A DNA stretch of 5,440 nucleotides, taken from positions 1 through 5,440 of the forward strand of contig DYNG01000083.1 in assembly GCA_020721165.1 (NCBI GenBank), read 5' to 3'. The notes under the pieces were generated by a model. That model was not told the DNA's origin and did no database searches. It worked only from the letters and a program-made list of their open reading frames with translations. This document shows, piece after piece, positions 1 to 5,440 of this stretch. How positions within the stretch are numbered: position 1 is the stretch's first letter; every line of letters starts with the position of its first letter. The translations under genes and the position numbers were made by a program. The DNA is from Desulfocapsa sulfexigens (lineage in GTDB: Bacteria; Desulfobacterota; Desulfobulbia; Desulfobulbales; Desulfocapsaceae).

Positions 1-33
1 ATCAGCTACTTTATAATCAGGTGTGGAGGTCAT
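1..33 (-). CDS. ahcY: S-adenosylhomocysteine hydrolase (adenosylhomocysteinase), N-terminal 11 codons only
   Basis: A leftward reading frame starts with ATG at 33-31 and stays open to the window edge, giving MTSTPDYKVAD. The xDYKVAD start is typical of bacterial AhcY (family knowledge). A purine-rich AGGA at 43-40 lies 6 bases before the ATG, a good ribosome binding site. AhcY splits S-adenosylhomocysteine into homocysteine and adenosine with bound NAD, relieving inhibition of methyltransferases. The gene lies 68 bases downstream of metK on the same strand with no evident terminator between them, so co-transcription is likely. Only 11 residues are visible: the call rests on this short match plus the metK context, and the catalytic and NAD-binding parts are outside the window. 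Confidence 0.72.
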   Translation of the reverse strand, partial: MTSTPDYKVAD

Positions 34-101
34 TTCTTTTCCTTTTTTTGTGGATGGATATGAATGAATGGATCGTTACCGAGGATCTGGCCGGGAAAAA
101 C

Positions 102-1265
102 TCATCGTTTTCCGTCTTCTCTGAGGATATCCGCCTTGTCAGTCCTTTCCCAGGTGAAATTCTCATGCTCCCGGCCAAAATGACCATAGGCCGCCGTCGC
201 CTGATAAATAGGGCGAAGCAGATTGAGGTGCTGAATAATGGCCTTGGGCCGCAGATCAAAATGCCGAAGGATTAAGGCCTTAATCATATCATCGCTGATG
301 ACGCCGGTGCCAAAGCTGTTGACATTAATGGAGACCGGTTGCGAAATACCGATGGCATAGGCCACCTGCACCTCGACCTCGTTGGCCAGCCCGGCGGCCA
401 CGATATTTTTGGCAATATAGCGGCCCATGTAAGATGACGAACGATCCACCTTCGAGGGATCCTTGCCAGAAAAGGCCCCGCCGCCATGCGATCCCTTGCC
501 GCCATAGGTATCAACAATAATCTTGCGGCCCGTCACCCCGCAATCACCAACCGGCCCGCCAATGACAAAGCGACCAGTCGGGTTAATGAAATATTTGGTA
601 TTGGCATCCACCATCTCCGCCGGCAGAATGGGTTTGATGATCTCCTCCATCACCCCTTCTTTCAAATCGTCATAACTGACACTCTCATCATGCTGGGTGG
701 AAAGCACCACGGCCTCAACCCGCCGGGGCACATTATCCACATATTCAATGGTCACCTGACTCTTGGCATCGGGTCGCAGCCAGGGGAGCCGCCCGGTTTT
801 GCGAATTTCCGACTGCCGCTTGGTCAGGCGATGGGCATAGGTGATGGGCATGGGCATGAGCACCCTCGTTTCATTGCAGGCATAGCCAAACATCAGCCCT
901 TGATCTCCAGCGCCCTGATCGAGATCAACGCCCGTGCCTTCATTCACGCCCTGGGCAATATCTGGCGACTGCTTGTCAATGGAGGTGAGCACTGCACAGG
1001 ATTGCCAGTCAAACCCCATATCAGAAGAATTATAGCCAATCCTGCGAATGGTCTGCCGCACGACATCGGGCATATCCACCCAGGCGCTGGTGGTAATTTC
1101 ACCGGCAATAACCGCCATCCCCGTAGTGACCAGGGTCTCGCAACCGACCCGGGCCAGGGGATCCTGGGCCAGGATGGCATCAAGGATGGCATCGGAAATC
1201 TGGTCGGCCACCTTGTCTGGATGGCCTTCAGAGACGGATTCAGAGGTAAAAAGATGCGTTGACAT
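102..1265 (-). CDS. metK: S-adenosylmethionine synthetase (methionine adenosyltransferase)
   Basis: A cytoplasmic enzyme that makes S-adenosylmethionine, phosphate and diphosphate from methionine and ATP. The product is 387 residues, normal for bacterial MetK (about 380-400). Visible hallmarks are GHPDK at residues 14-18, the signature [12 protein letters not shown] at 118-129, DCGVTGRK at 241-248, the glycine-rich signature [16 protein letters not shown] at 261-276 with the Mg/K-site and phosphate-binding Lys268, Lys272 and Asp274, and the C-terminal GHFGRE at 361-366. All expected catalytic residues appear intact. The ATG at 1265 was chosen because GGAG (1277-1274) lies 8 bases upstream and the protein then begins [10 protein letters not shown], as in the family. 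The frame also extends to a GTG at 1298, which would add 11 unconserved residues. It is probably the first gene of a metK-ahcY transcript and is divergent from the oxidoreductase gene. Confidence 0.98.
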   Translation of the reverse strand: MSTHLFTSESVSEGHPDKVADQISDAILDAILAQDPLARVGCETLVTTGMAVIAGEITTSAWVDMPDVVRQTIRRIGYNSSDMGFDWQSCAVLTSIDKQSPDIAQGVNEGTGVDLDQGAGDQGLMFGYACNETRVLMPMPITYAHRLTKRQSEIRKTGRLPWLRPDAKSQVTIEYVDNVPRRVEAVVLSTQHDESVSYDDLKEGVMEEIIKPILPAEMVDANTKYFINPTGRFVIGGPVGDCGVTGRKIIVDTYGGKGSHGGGAFSGKDPSKVDRSSSYMGRYIAKNIVAAGLANEVEVQVAYAIGISQPVSINVNSFGTGVISDDMIKALILRHFDLRPKAIIQHLNLLRPIYQATAAYGHFGREHENFTWERTDKADILREDGKR

Positions 1266-1273
1266 AAGTATGT

Positions 1274-1277
1274 CTCC
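1274..1277 (-). promoter_or_regulatory. metK ribosome binding site
   Basis: GGAG on the minus strand lies 8 bases before the ATG at 1265. It decides between this start and the longer GTG-initiated frame at 1298, which has no comparable site at the right distance. Confidence 0.7.
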
Positions 1278-1378
1278 AAGAATAAAGTGCACAACCACCT
1301 CGTCATCGAAAATGGATGAGGATACAAGTGATTCTGCTTTGTGATTTTTTTCATTATCCGTTAAGATAATAAGTTCGC

Positions 1379-1408
1379 ATATTGACGAAAATTAGACCTT
1401 TTTGTCAA
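1379..1408 (-). promoter_or_regulatory. candidate sigma-70 promoter for metK-ahcY
   Basis: On the minus strand a perfect -35 hexamer TTGACA (1408-1403) is followed after 18 bases by CAATAT (1384-1379), a weak -10 matching 3 of 6 consensus positions. Transcription from here would give a leader of about 105-110 bases before metK. The -35 is strong but the -10 is poor, so the element may need an activator or the true -10 may be elsewhere (TATTAT occurs a little further downstream). No clear promoter was seen for the rightward gene. Confidence 0.35.
1382..1408. promoter_or_regulatory. inverted repeat, possible operator in the metK / oxidoreductase divergent region
   Basis: The arms TTGACGAAAA (1382-1391) and TTTTTGTCAA (1399-1408) are reverse complements at 9 of 10 positions, around a 7-base centre. 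The right arm contains the TTGACA -35-like hexamer of the putative metK promoter, so a protein bound here would compete with RNA polymerase. Known proteobacterial SAM/SAH regulators (ArsR-type SahR and SamR) act on metK and ahcY in related bacteria, but I cannot confirm that this sequence matches their sites. The element is AT-rich with no adjacent U tract placed as expected for a terminator. Confidence 0.45.
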
Positions 1409-1435
1409 GAGAAAAGGGCTTTCAGCCACTGAAAG

Positions 1436-1440
1436 AGGAG
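1436..1440 (+). promoter_or_regulatory. ribosome binding site of the oxidoreductase, start-deciding
   Basis: AGGAG lies only 1 base before the ATG at 1442 but 7 bases before the in-frame GTG at 1448. The normal spacing favours initiation at the GTG, giving a protein two residues shorter. Confidence 0.55.
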
Positions 1441-1441
1441 A

Positions 1442-2437
1442 ATGACCGTGCCCCACTATCGCAGTTTTGTTGTCGTCGAACAGGACAAAGGGCAATTTAT
1501 CCGCCGGATCGAGGAAAAGGAGAGCACCGATCTGCCCCCCGGCGAGGTACTGATCCGAGTTCATTATTCCTCACTCAATTACAAGGATGCCCTGTCAGCC
1601 TCCGGCAATCGCGGCGTGACCCGTCGTTACCCCCATACCCCGGGCATTGATGCCGCCGGGGTGGTGGAATCCTCCACGGTCGCTGCCTTCCAGACCGGGG
1701 ATCAGGTGATCGTCTCCGGCTACGATCTGGGCATGAATCCCCCCGGCGGCTTTGCTGAATACATCCGGGTGCCAGCCGATTGGGTCATGAAGCTCCCGCA
1801 GGGCTTAAGCCTTCGGCAGAGCATGATGCTCGGCACCGCCGGCTTCACCGCTGGCCGCTGTGTGGAAATGCTGATCCAGCAGGGCTGCACTCCGGCTGGA
1901 GGGGATATTCTGGTGACCGGCGCCACGGGCGGCGTGGGCAGCATCAGCGTGGCCATTCTCGCCCACCTGGGATTTTCCGTGACCGCCCTGACCGGCAAAC
2001 GAGAATCCGTATTTCTGCACAACCTGGGCGCGCGAACCATTCTGGCACGGGAAGATTTTCTCGGCAACCAACCCAAGGCCCTCCTGCCCGAAAAATGGGC
2101 CGGAGTGGTGGATACAGTGGGCGGGCCCTATCTGGCAACGGCCATCAAGGAAACCTGCTATGATGGCGTCGTCACCAGTTGTGGCAACGCCGCTTCCGGC
2201 GACTTGGCTCTAACCGTCTATCCCTTTATTATCCGGGCAGTACGATTGATCGGCATTGACTCGGCCCGTTGCTCAATGGCGGTTCGAGAGCGCGTCTGGG
2301 GCCTGCTGGCCAGCGATTACGCCTTCAGCCAGCTTGAGTCGCTCAGCGCCATCATCCCCCTGGAACACCTTGATGAGGCCATTACCCAGCTCCTGGCGGG
2401 ACAATCGTGCGGGCGGAAAGTGGTGCAGCTCATTTAA
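1442..2437 (+). CDS. YhdH/AcuI-family NADPH-dependent quinone oxidoreductase / acrylyl-CoA reductase (zinc-free MDR)
   Basis: A cytoplasmic medium-chain dehydrogenase/reductase of 331 residues, the usual length for YhdH/YhfP/AcuI proteins. The N-terminal GroES-like domain shows SSLNYKDALSASG (43-55) and PGIDAAGVV (67-75), both strongly typical of this subfamily, then GTAGFTA (131-137). The Rossmann domain has the glycine-rich nucleotide loop VTGATGGVGS (158-167). VDTVGG (223-228) and GIDS (271-274) follow the E. coli YhdH pattern. Zinc-ligand cysteines are absent, as expected. Characterised relatives reduce acryloyl-CoA to propionyl-CoA with NADPH; whether this one does, or reduces another enone, cannot be read from sequence. 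The longest ATG start is listed, but the AGGAG spacing and family N-termini support GTG at 1448. The stop overlaps an ATG of the isomerase gene, so the two are probably co-translated. Confidence 0.9.
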   Translation: MTVPHYRSFVVVEQDKGQFIRRIEEKESTDLPPGEVLIRVHYSSLNYKDALSASGNRGVTRRYPHTPGIDAAGVVESSTVAAFQTGDQVIVSGYDLGMNPPGGFAEYIRVPADWVMKLPQGLSLRQSMMLGTAGFTAGRCVEMLIQQGCTPAGGDILVTGATGGVGSISVAILAHLGFSVTALTGKRESVFLHNLGARTILAREDFLGNQPKALLPEKWAGVVDTVGGPYLATAIKETCYDGVVTSCGNAASGDLALTVYPFIIRAVRLIGIDSARCSMAVRERVWGLLASDYAFSQLESLSAIIPLEHLDEAITQLLAGQSCGRKVVQLI

Positions 2438-3426
2438 TGGAGACAAAGGCCCCCATGTCAATAGAAGCAGCACAAAAAGTTTTTCTGATCGAAGAGCAGG
2501 GTCTGGCCGCAGTTCGGGAACGAATTGGCCTCCCGTTTGCCCAGGCCGTGGAAATGCTTGCCCAGTGCCCCACTCGTATTATCATCACCGGTATCGGTAA
2601 ATCGGGTATTATCGGCCAGAAAATCGCCGCCACCATGAACAGCACCGGCACCCCCTCTTTTTTCCTCCATCCGGTGGAGGCCCTGCACGGGGATTTAGGC
2701 ATGGTTATGGCCACCGATGTGGTCATTGCCATCTCCTATTCCGGCAACACCCTGGAACTGGGCGGACTTCTTGCCAGCCTGCGGCAAAGAGGGGTCAAAA
2801 TCATTGCCATGACCGGCGGTCTTCACTCCATTCTGGCCGAGGCTGCCGATCTGGTGCTCGATATCGGCGTGCCTATGGAGGCCTGTCCCTTAGGCCTGGC
2901 GCCAACCGCCTCCACGACCGCCTCCCTGGCCATGGGTGACGCCCTCGCGGTTGTGCTTTTGCAGAAGAAGGAGTTTCAGGCCGCTGATTTTCGCCAGAAC
3001 CATCCCGGCGGCAGCCTGGGCGAACGGCTCAAGGTCAAGGTTTCCGAGGTTATGCTCACCGGGTCGGCCATTCCGGTCGTGGCGGGCCAAAAACCAGCTC
3101 TGCGGGCCATCGAGGTCTTGAACGAAAAAAACCTGGGGGCAGTGCTGATCATGGGGGAAGACGAAAAAGTTTTGGGCATTGTCACCGACGGGGATATTCG
3201 CCGGATTGTCGCTCACAACCGGGATATCAACCGATTACACGCCGCTGACATCATGACAGCCAATCCGGTTGCCATTCATGGCAACATGCTGGCCGCTGAT
3301 GCCTTGAGCATTATGCAGGAGCGGGAGATTACGGTCTTGCCCATTGTGGAGAAAGATGGCAAACTGGCCGGCATCCTGCATTTGCATGATCTGCTGGGCA
3401 AGGGCGAGTTCCGTTTTCTGGTGTAA
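2437..3426 (+). CDS. kdsD: arabinose-5-phosphate isomerase, KdsD/KpsF/GutQ family
   Basis: Interconverts ribulose 5-phosphate and arabinose 5-phosphate, the first committed step to Kdo for LPS in the cytoplasm. The product is 329 residues (E. coli KdsD is 328). The SIS domain spans about 35-175, with GIGKSG at 52-57, HGDLGM at 84-89, SYSGNT at 100-105 and EACPLGLAPTAS at 148-159. Two CBS domains follow at about 200-260 (VTDGDIRR) and 268-322 (ADIMTANPV, LHLHDLL). The residues aligned with the E. coli catalytic set are all present at a constant offset: Lys55, His84, Glu107, Glu148 and His189. ATG at 2437 overlaps the preceding TAA as TAATG and lacks a good ribosome binding site, implying translational coupling. 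ATG at 2455, with AAAGG 5 bases upstream, is a credible alternative giving 323 residues. The intact CBS pair fits KdsD, but the paralogue GutQ cannot be excluded. Confidence 0.93.
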   Translation: METKAPMSIEAAQKVFLIEEQGLAAVRERIGLPFAQAVEMLAQCPTRIIITGIGKSGIIGQKIAATMNSTGTPSFFLHPVEALHGDLGMVMATDVVIAISYSGNTLELGGLLASLRQRGVKIIAMTGGLHSILAEAADLVLDIGVPMEACPLGLAPTASTTASLAMGDALAVVLLQKKEFQAADFRQNHPGGSLGERLKVKVSEVMLTGSAIPVVAGQKPALRAIEVLNEKNLGAVLIMGEDEKVLGIVTDGDIRRIVAHNRDINRLHAADIMTANPVAIHGNMLAADALSIMQEREITVLPIVEKDGKLAGILHLHDLLGKGEFRFLV

Positions 3427-3546
3427 GGGACTTGGGCAAAAATAGATACCCTGATCGTTTTTATCTGTTTCCTGACGGCCCCTTCTACTGTTCATGAATG
3501 AAGAATGGTCACGATATTTTTTACAACGATTACACACACAAACAAC

Positions 3547-3551
3547 GGAGG
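3547..3551 (+). promoter_or_regulatory. cooT ribosome binding site
   Basis: GGAGG lies 7 bases before ATG 3559. It fixes the start at the MCQMSVV methionine rather than at the upstream in-frame ATG at 3505, which would displace the conserved Met-Cys terminus. Confidence 0.85.
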
Positions 3552-3558
3552 AAAAGCA

Positions 3559-3768
3559 ATGTGCCAGATGAGCGTGGTGGTCCAACATGGCGGCGAAAAT
3601 GACACAATTATTGACAATGTCACCCGTCTTCAGGTCATTGGCAACAGCGTGGAGATCGGCGCCCTCTTTGAAGAGCCGCAAACCGTTGCCTCCGCTTTTA
3701 TTGATTCCATTGATTTCCAGAGCGGCAAGGTTATTCTGAAAAAATTCCCGGCAAACCACTCATCATAG
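3559..3768 (+). CDS. cooT: CooT-family nickel-binding protein
   Basis: A small 69-residue protein beginning Met-Cys. CooT proteins are about 60-70 residues, form SH3-like dimers and bind one Ni(II) through the cysteine at position 2. In Rhodospirillum rubrum CooT helps insert nickel into CO dehydrogenase. The sequence follows the family pattern: MCxxxVVV, a negatively charged turn, a IIDNVTRLQVIGN segment (17-29), an LFEE turn (36-39) and a final AFIDSIDFQSGKVIL strand pair (46-60). Older databases label this family a predicted RNA-binding protein. The start at 3559 is set by the GGAGG and by the need for Cys2. The 132 bases after kdsD contain no gene, no convincing promoter and only a weak AT-rich hairpin. 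The cooJ-like gene follows 14 bases later. No CODH structural gene is in view, so the client enzyme is inferred. Confidence 0.85.
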   Translation: MCQMSVVVQHGGENDTIIDNVTRLQVIGNSVEIGALFEEPQTVASAFIDSIDFQSGKVILKKFPANHSS

Positions 3769-3770
3769 AA

Positions 3771-3776
3771 AGGAGG
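3771..3776 (+). promoter_or_regulatory. ribosome binding site of the cooJ-like gene
   Basis: A full-consensus AGGAGG lies 6 bases before ATG 3783, directly after the cooT stop codon, pointing to strong independent translation of this second gene. Confidence 0.85.
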
Positions 3777-3782
3777 ATAAAA

Positions 3783-4046
3783 ATGGAACACCTTGAAAAA
3801 TTACGGGTTTTATTGCCCCACTGGCTGGAACACAATCATAGCCATATCCACGAGTGTCAACATTGGGCCGACCAGACCCGGGCAGCGGGCGAAAAAGCCG
3901 TGGCCGATGCCCTTGATGCCGTCACCCACAGCATGGAGATCGTCAATGCCGACCTGAAAAAGGCCCTGCTGGCCGCAGGCGGGAACGATTCGCCTCATGA
4001 GCGCCATCACCACCACCATCACGACCATGACCACCATCACTCATAA
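3783..4046 (+). CDS. cooJ: CooJ-like histidine-rich nickel chaperone/storage protein
   Basis: An 87-residue protein with 19 histidines. Near the N-terminus it reads LLPHWLEHNHSHIHE. His13-Trp14, His17 and His21 fit the H(W/F)xxHxxxH Ni(II) site reported as strictly conserved at the dimer interface of Rhodospirillum rubrum CooJ and its homologues. Residues about 30-66 are Ala/Leu/Lys/Glu-rich and look helical, fitting the coiled coil of CooJ dimers. Residues 72-86 form a His/Asp-rich tail with 11 histidines, including six in a row (75-80). One cysteine (25) lies close to the motif. In CooJ the tail and the motif are separate nickel sites, suggesting a combined chaperone and storage role. Adjacency to cooT independently supports the call. 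It is shorter than R. rubrum CooJ (about 115 residues), and the overall match outside the motif was not tested. Confidence 0.75.
   Translation: MEHLEKLRVLLPHWLEHNHSHIHECQHWADQTRAAGEKAVADALDAVTHSMEIVNADLKKALLAAGGNDSPHERHHHHHHDHDHHHS
4005..4040 (+). repeat. CAY/GAY trinucleotide run encoding the His tail
   Basis: Twelve consecutive codons are all CAT/CAC (ten) or GAC (two), encoding residues 75-86 of the CooJ-like protein. Such a near-repeat could gain or lose codons by slippage without breaking frame, which fits the variable tail length seen among CooJ proteins. Confidence 0.8.
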
Positions 4047-4060
4047 CACTTGAGAACGGC

Positions 4061-4162
4061 ATGACCAAACACTCCTGCACCCCACTCGGCAAGGTATCGT
4101 GGCCACCTCTCGTCGTCCTCCTGCTGGCTCTGCTGCTGACCCATCTCACGAACAGTTTTGCG
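4061..4162 (+). other. signal peptide of the GlpQ-like protein
   Basis: Encodes residues 1-34: Lys3 and Lys11 precede a Val/Leu-rich core (VVLLLALLL) and a small-residue cleavage context Ser-Phe-Ala before Thr35. No lipobox cysteine is present, so a soluble periplasmic protein or an uncleaved inner-membrane anchor is expected rather than a lipoprotein. Confidence 0.75.
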
Positions 4163-5440
4163 ACGACCGCGCCTTCAGGCCCCGCCGCTGACCGCATCAC
4201 CGATCAGAAGCGTCCCAAAATCGTCATTGCCAGCCGTGGCGCCTCGGGCTATCTCATGGAGCACAATATCCCCTCAACCGCCCTGGCCATCGGCTTAGGC
4301 AGTGATTTTATCGAGATGGAACTGGTCATGACCAAAGATAATCAGGTCATCGTTCTCCGGGAACCCACCCTGAATCAAGTGACTAATGTGGCCGAGATTT
4401 TCCCTGAGCGGGCGCGCAAAGACGGGAAGTATTATGCCCTCGACTTTACCCTGGCCGAAATAAAACAGCTCTCCCTCAAAGAACCCTATCCCAACGGCCG
4501 CCAGGGAGAAGAGCGATTTCCCGACGACAGGAACAGCAATCTCCGCTTCACTGTGCCAACATTCAAAGAAGAACTGGAACTCATTCGCGGCCTGGAAAAG
4601 ACCCTGCGCCGAGCCATCGGCATCTACCCTGAAATCAAGACCCCCTGGCTGCACCGCCATGAAGGGAAAGACATCTCGCTGGCAGTCATCAAAATTCTCA
4701 AGGAATATGGATACACCAGCGCCGAGTCCTCCCTCTTGCTGCAATGCTTTGACCATGATGAACTGCAACGAATCCGCACTGAAATCCTGCCCGCCCAGCA
4801 GATGGAGTTGCAACTGATCCAACTGATTGATGACAATAATGGCAATGAAACCAAGTCGTTGGAGTTTGGAGAGTGGGTCAGCTACAATTATGACTGGATG
4901 CTCAGCAAGTCCGGGCTACGGGCCTTGTCGCTCTCCGTGGCCGGCATTGGCCTGGATAAATCCCTGCTCGTTGATCCTGCTGGCGCTCTGGTGCGCCCCA
5001 CCCTGGTTGATGATGCCCACAGCCTGGGATTAGTGGTTCATTCCTGGCTGTTTCGTCGTGAGCAGGAATCCATCCCCCCGTATATCCAGGGCAAAAAAGA
5101 GGTTCCTGGGACAGATTTTGAAACCTTGCTGGATTTTTTCTTCTTCAAGGTTGGTGTTGATGGCATCTTTACTGATTATTGTGGCGATGCGGCCTCCTTT
5201 CTTGCCCATCGTCCAACGACAGCCAAAGAGCCCGAAAGCTCACCGGCAACCACCATCCCCCCAGAGTCCGGGCCAGCAGCAAGCGCTGCCCTGCCTGCTC
5301 AGACACTAACCAGCCCCGACACCAGCCAGCCACTTCCGCCCCCATTGCCTCCATTACCACAAGCGCCATCAGGTGCACAACCAGCAACGATTTCCCCTCC
5401 TGTGCCAGCACCGGCGATCAACGATGTCAAATACCGGTAA
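4061..5440 (+). CDS. GlpQ-like glycerophosphodiester phosphodiesterase family protein, exported, catalytic residues replaced, Pro-rich tail
   Basis: A 459-residue protein with a signal peptide: basic start, hydrophobic core at about 16-29, likely cleavage after SFA (34). Residues about 52-384 match periplasmic GlpQ throughout: RGASGYL (59-65), LVMTKDNQVIVL (88-99), FPERARKDGKYYALDFTLAEIK (114-135, in parts), GIYPEIKTPW (187-196), LQCFD (227-231), YNYDWM (275-280), VVHS (325-328) and GIFTDY (368-373). Active GlpQ hydrolyses glycerophosphodiesters using two histidines and a Ca-binding Glu/Asp/Glu set. Here the first His of HRG is Ser58, the HD motif is Arg100-Glu101, and the metal motif ExD is Glu85-x-Glu87. 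Glu191 is kept. Activity is therefore doubtful. Residues 385-459 form a Pro/Ala/Ser/Thr-rich tail with about 21 prolines and no membrane segment. The start follows the cooJ-like gene by 14 bases and has only a weak ribosome binding site. The stop TAA is the last codon of the window. Confidence 0.85.
   Translation: MTKHSCTPLGKVSWPPLVVLLLALLLTHLTNSFATTAPSGPAADRITDQKRPKIVIASRGASGYLMEHNIPSTALAIGLGSDFIEMELVMTKDNQVIVLREPTLNQVTNVAEIFPERARKDGKYYALDFTLAEIKQLSLKEPYPNGRQGEERFPDDRNSNLRFTVPTFKEELELIRGLEKTLRRAIGIYPEIKTPWLHRHEGKDISLAVIKILKEYGYTSAESSLLLQCFDHDELQRIRTEILPAQQMELQLIQLIDDNNGNETKSLEFGEWVSYNYDWMLSKSGLRALSLSVAGIGLDKSLLVDPAGALVRPTLVDDAHSLGLVVHSWLFRREQESIPPYIQGKKEVPGTDFETLLDFFFFKVGVDGIFTDYCGDAASFLAHRPTTAKEPESSPATTIPPESGPAASAALPAQTLTSPDTSQPLPPPLPPLPQAPSGAQPATISPPVPAPAINDVKYR
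5213..5437 (+). other. Pro/Ala-rich low-complexity C-terminal extension of the GlpQ-like protein
   Basis: Encodes residues 385-459, about 21 of 75 being proline with many Ala, Ser and Thr, including the run PLPPPLPPLP (424-433). Tyr458 is the only aromatic residue. Typical GlpQ proteins end shortly after the GxFTD motif, so this is an added disordered or extended segment, perhaps spanning periplasm or peptidoglycan (inference). Confidence 0.8.

Noticed and set aside
486..1262. 258-codon rightward open frame opposite metK
   Set aside because: It lies entirely antisense to a MetK with all signatures intact, and its translation shows no recognisable domain; a shadow of metK codon bias.
1266..1402. 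SAM riboswitch in the metK leader
   Set aside because: I found no SAM-I or SAM-II hallmark. The only stem seen (1298-1321, 7 pairs with a 3-base bulge on one side) is small, lacks a following U tract and does not resemble a known aptamer.
3440..3470. Terminator after kdsD
   Set aside because: The stem AGATA/TATCT with possible A-T extension is AT-rich with a 13-base loop and no proper U tract, too weak to call an intrinsic terminator.
3505..3558. N-terminal extension of cooT from ATG 3505
   Set aside because: The GGAGG at 3547-3551 fits ATG 3559, and CooT needs Cys at position 2; the extension covers non-coding AC-repeat sequence.
3235..3759. 174-codon leftward open frame across the end of kdsD and cooT
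   Set aside because: It spans two real rightward genes and their intergenic gap, with low-complexity, unrecognisable sequence.
4005..4040. Engineered His-tag or vector sequence
   Set aside because: The run mixes CAT, CAC and GAC codons, is interrupted by Asp, is preceded by a CooJ-type motif, and is followed by a normal gene with no vector features.
4295..4822. 175-codon leftward open frame inside the GlpQ-like gene
   Set aside because: Antisense to a region strongly conserved with GlpQ; no domain or credible start context.

Overview
The window looks like chromosomal DNA of a Gram-negative anaerobe, most likely a sulfate-reducer-type deltaproteobacterium (Desulfobacterota). This is inferred from four things: a metK-ahcY methionine-cycle pair, a KdsD-type arabinose-5-phosphate isomerase (needed for the Kdo of LPS), small CooT- and CooJ-like nickel proteins of the CO dehydrogenase maturation type, and an exported GlpQ-like protein. 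Base composition is even and moderately GC-rich. No mobile element, tRNA, rRNA or CRISPR array is visible.

Layout. Positions 1-1265 read leftward: metK (S-adenosylmethionine synthetase), then, 68 bases downstream, the first 11 codons of a gene that matches the start of ahcY (S-adenosylhomocysteine hydrolase) and runs off the left edge. A 176-base divergent intergenic region (1266-1441) holds a nearly perfect 10-bp inverted repeat that overlaps a TTGACA -35-like element facing metK. From 1442 everything reads rightward. First comes a YhdH/AcuI-type zinc-free medium-chain oxidoreductase. Its stop codon overlaps a start codon of kdsD (TAATG). After a 132-base gap come cooT, a cooJ-like gene and a GlpQ-like gene, the last three separated by only 14 bases each, so probably one transcript.

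How the genes work together. MetK makes SAM and AhcY removes the SAH left by methyl transfer, so those two form a methyl-cycle unit. KdsD supplies arabinose 5-phosphate for Kdo. CooT and the CooJ-like protein would bind and deliver or store Ni(II), most plausibly for carbon monoxide dehydrogenase, although no CODH gene lies in the window.

The most unusual content is at the right end. The CooJ-like protein has both hallmarks known for CooJ: an N-terminal HWxxHxxxH motif and a His-rich C-terminal tail. The next gene encodes a signal-peptide-bearing protein clearly related over its whole domain to periplasmic glycerophosphodiester phosphodiesterase GlpQ. However, both catalytic histidines are replaced (Ser58 and Arg100), a metal-ligand Asp is replaced by Glu87, and a Pro-rich tail of about 75 residues is added. 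It is probably a pseudoenzyme or an enzyme with changed chemistry.
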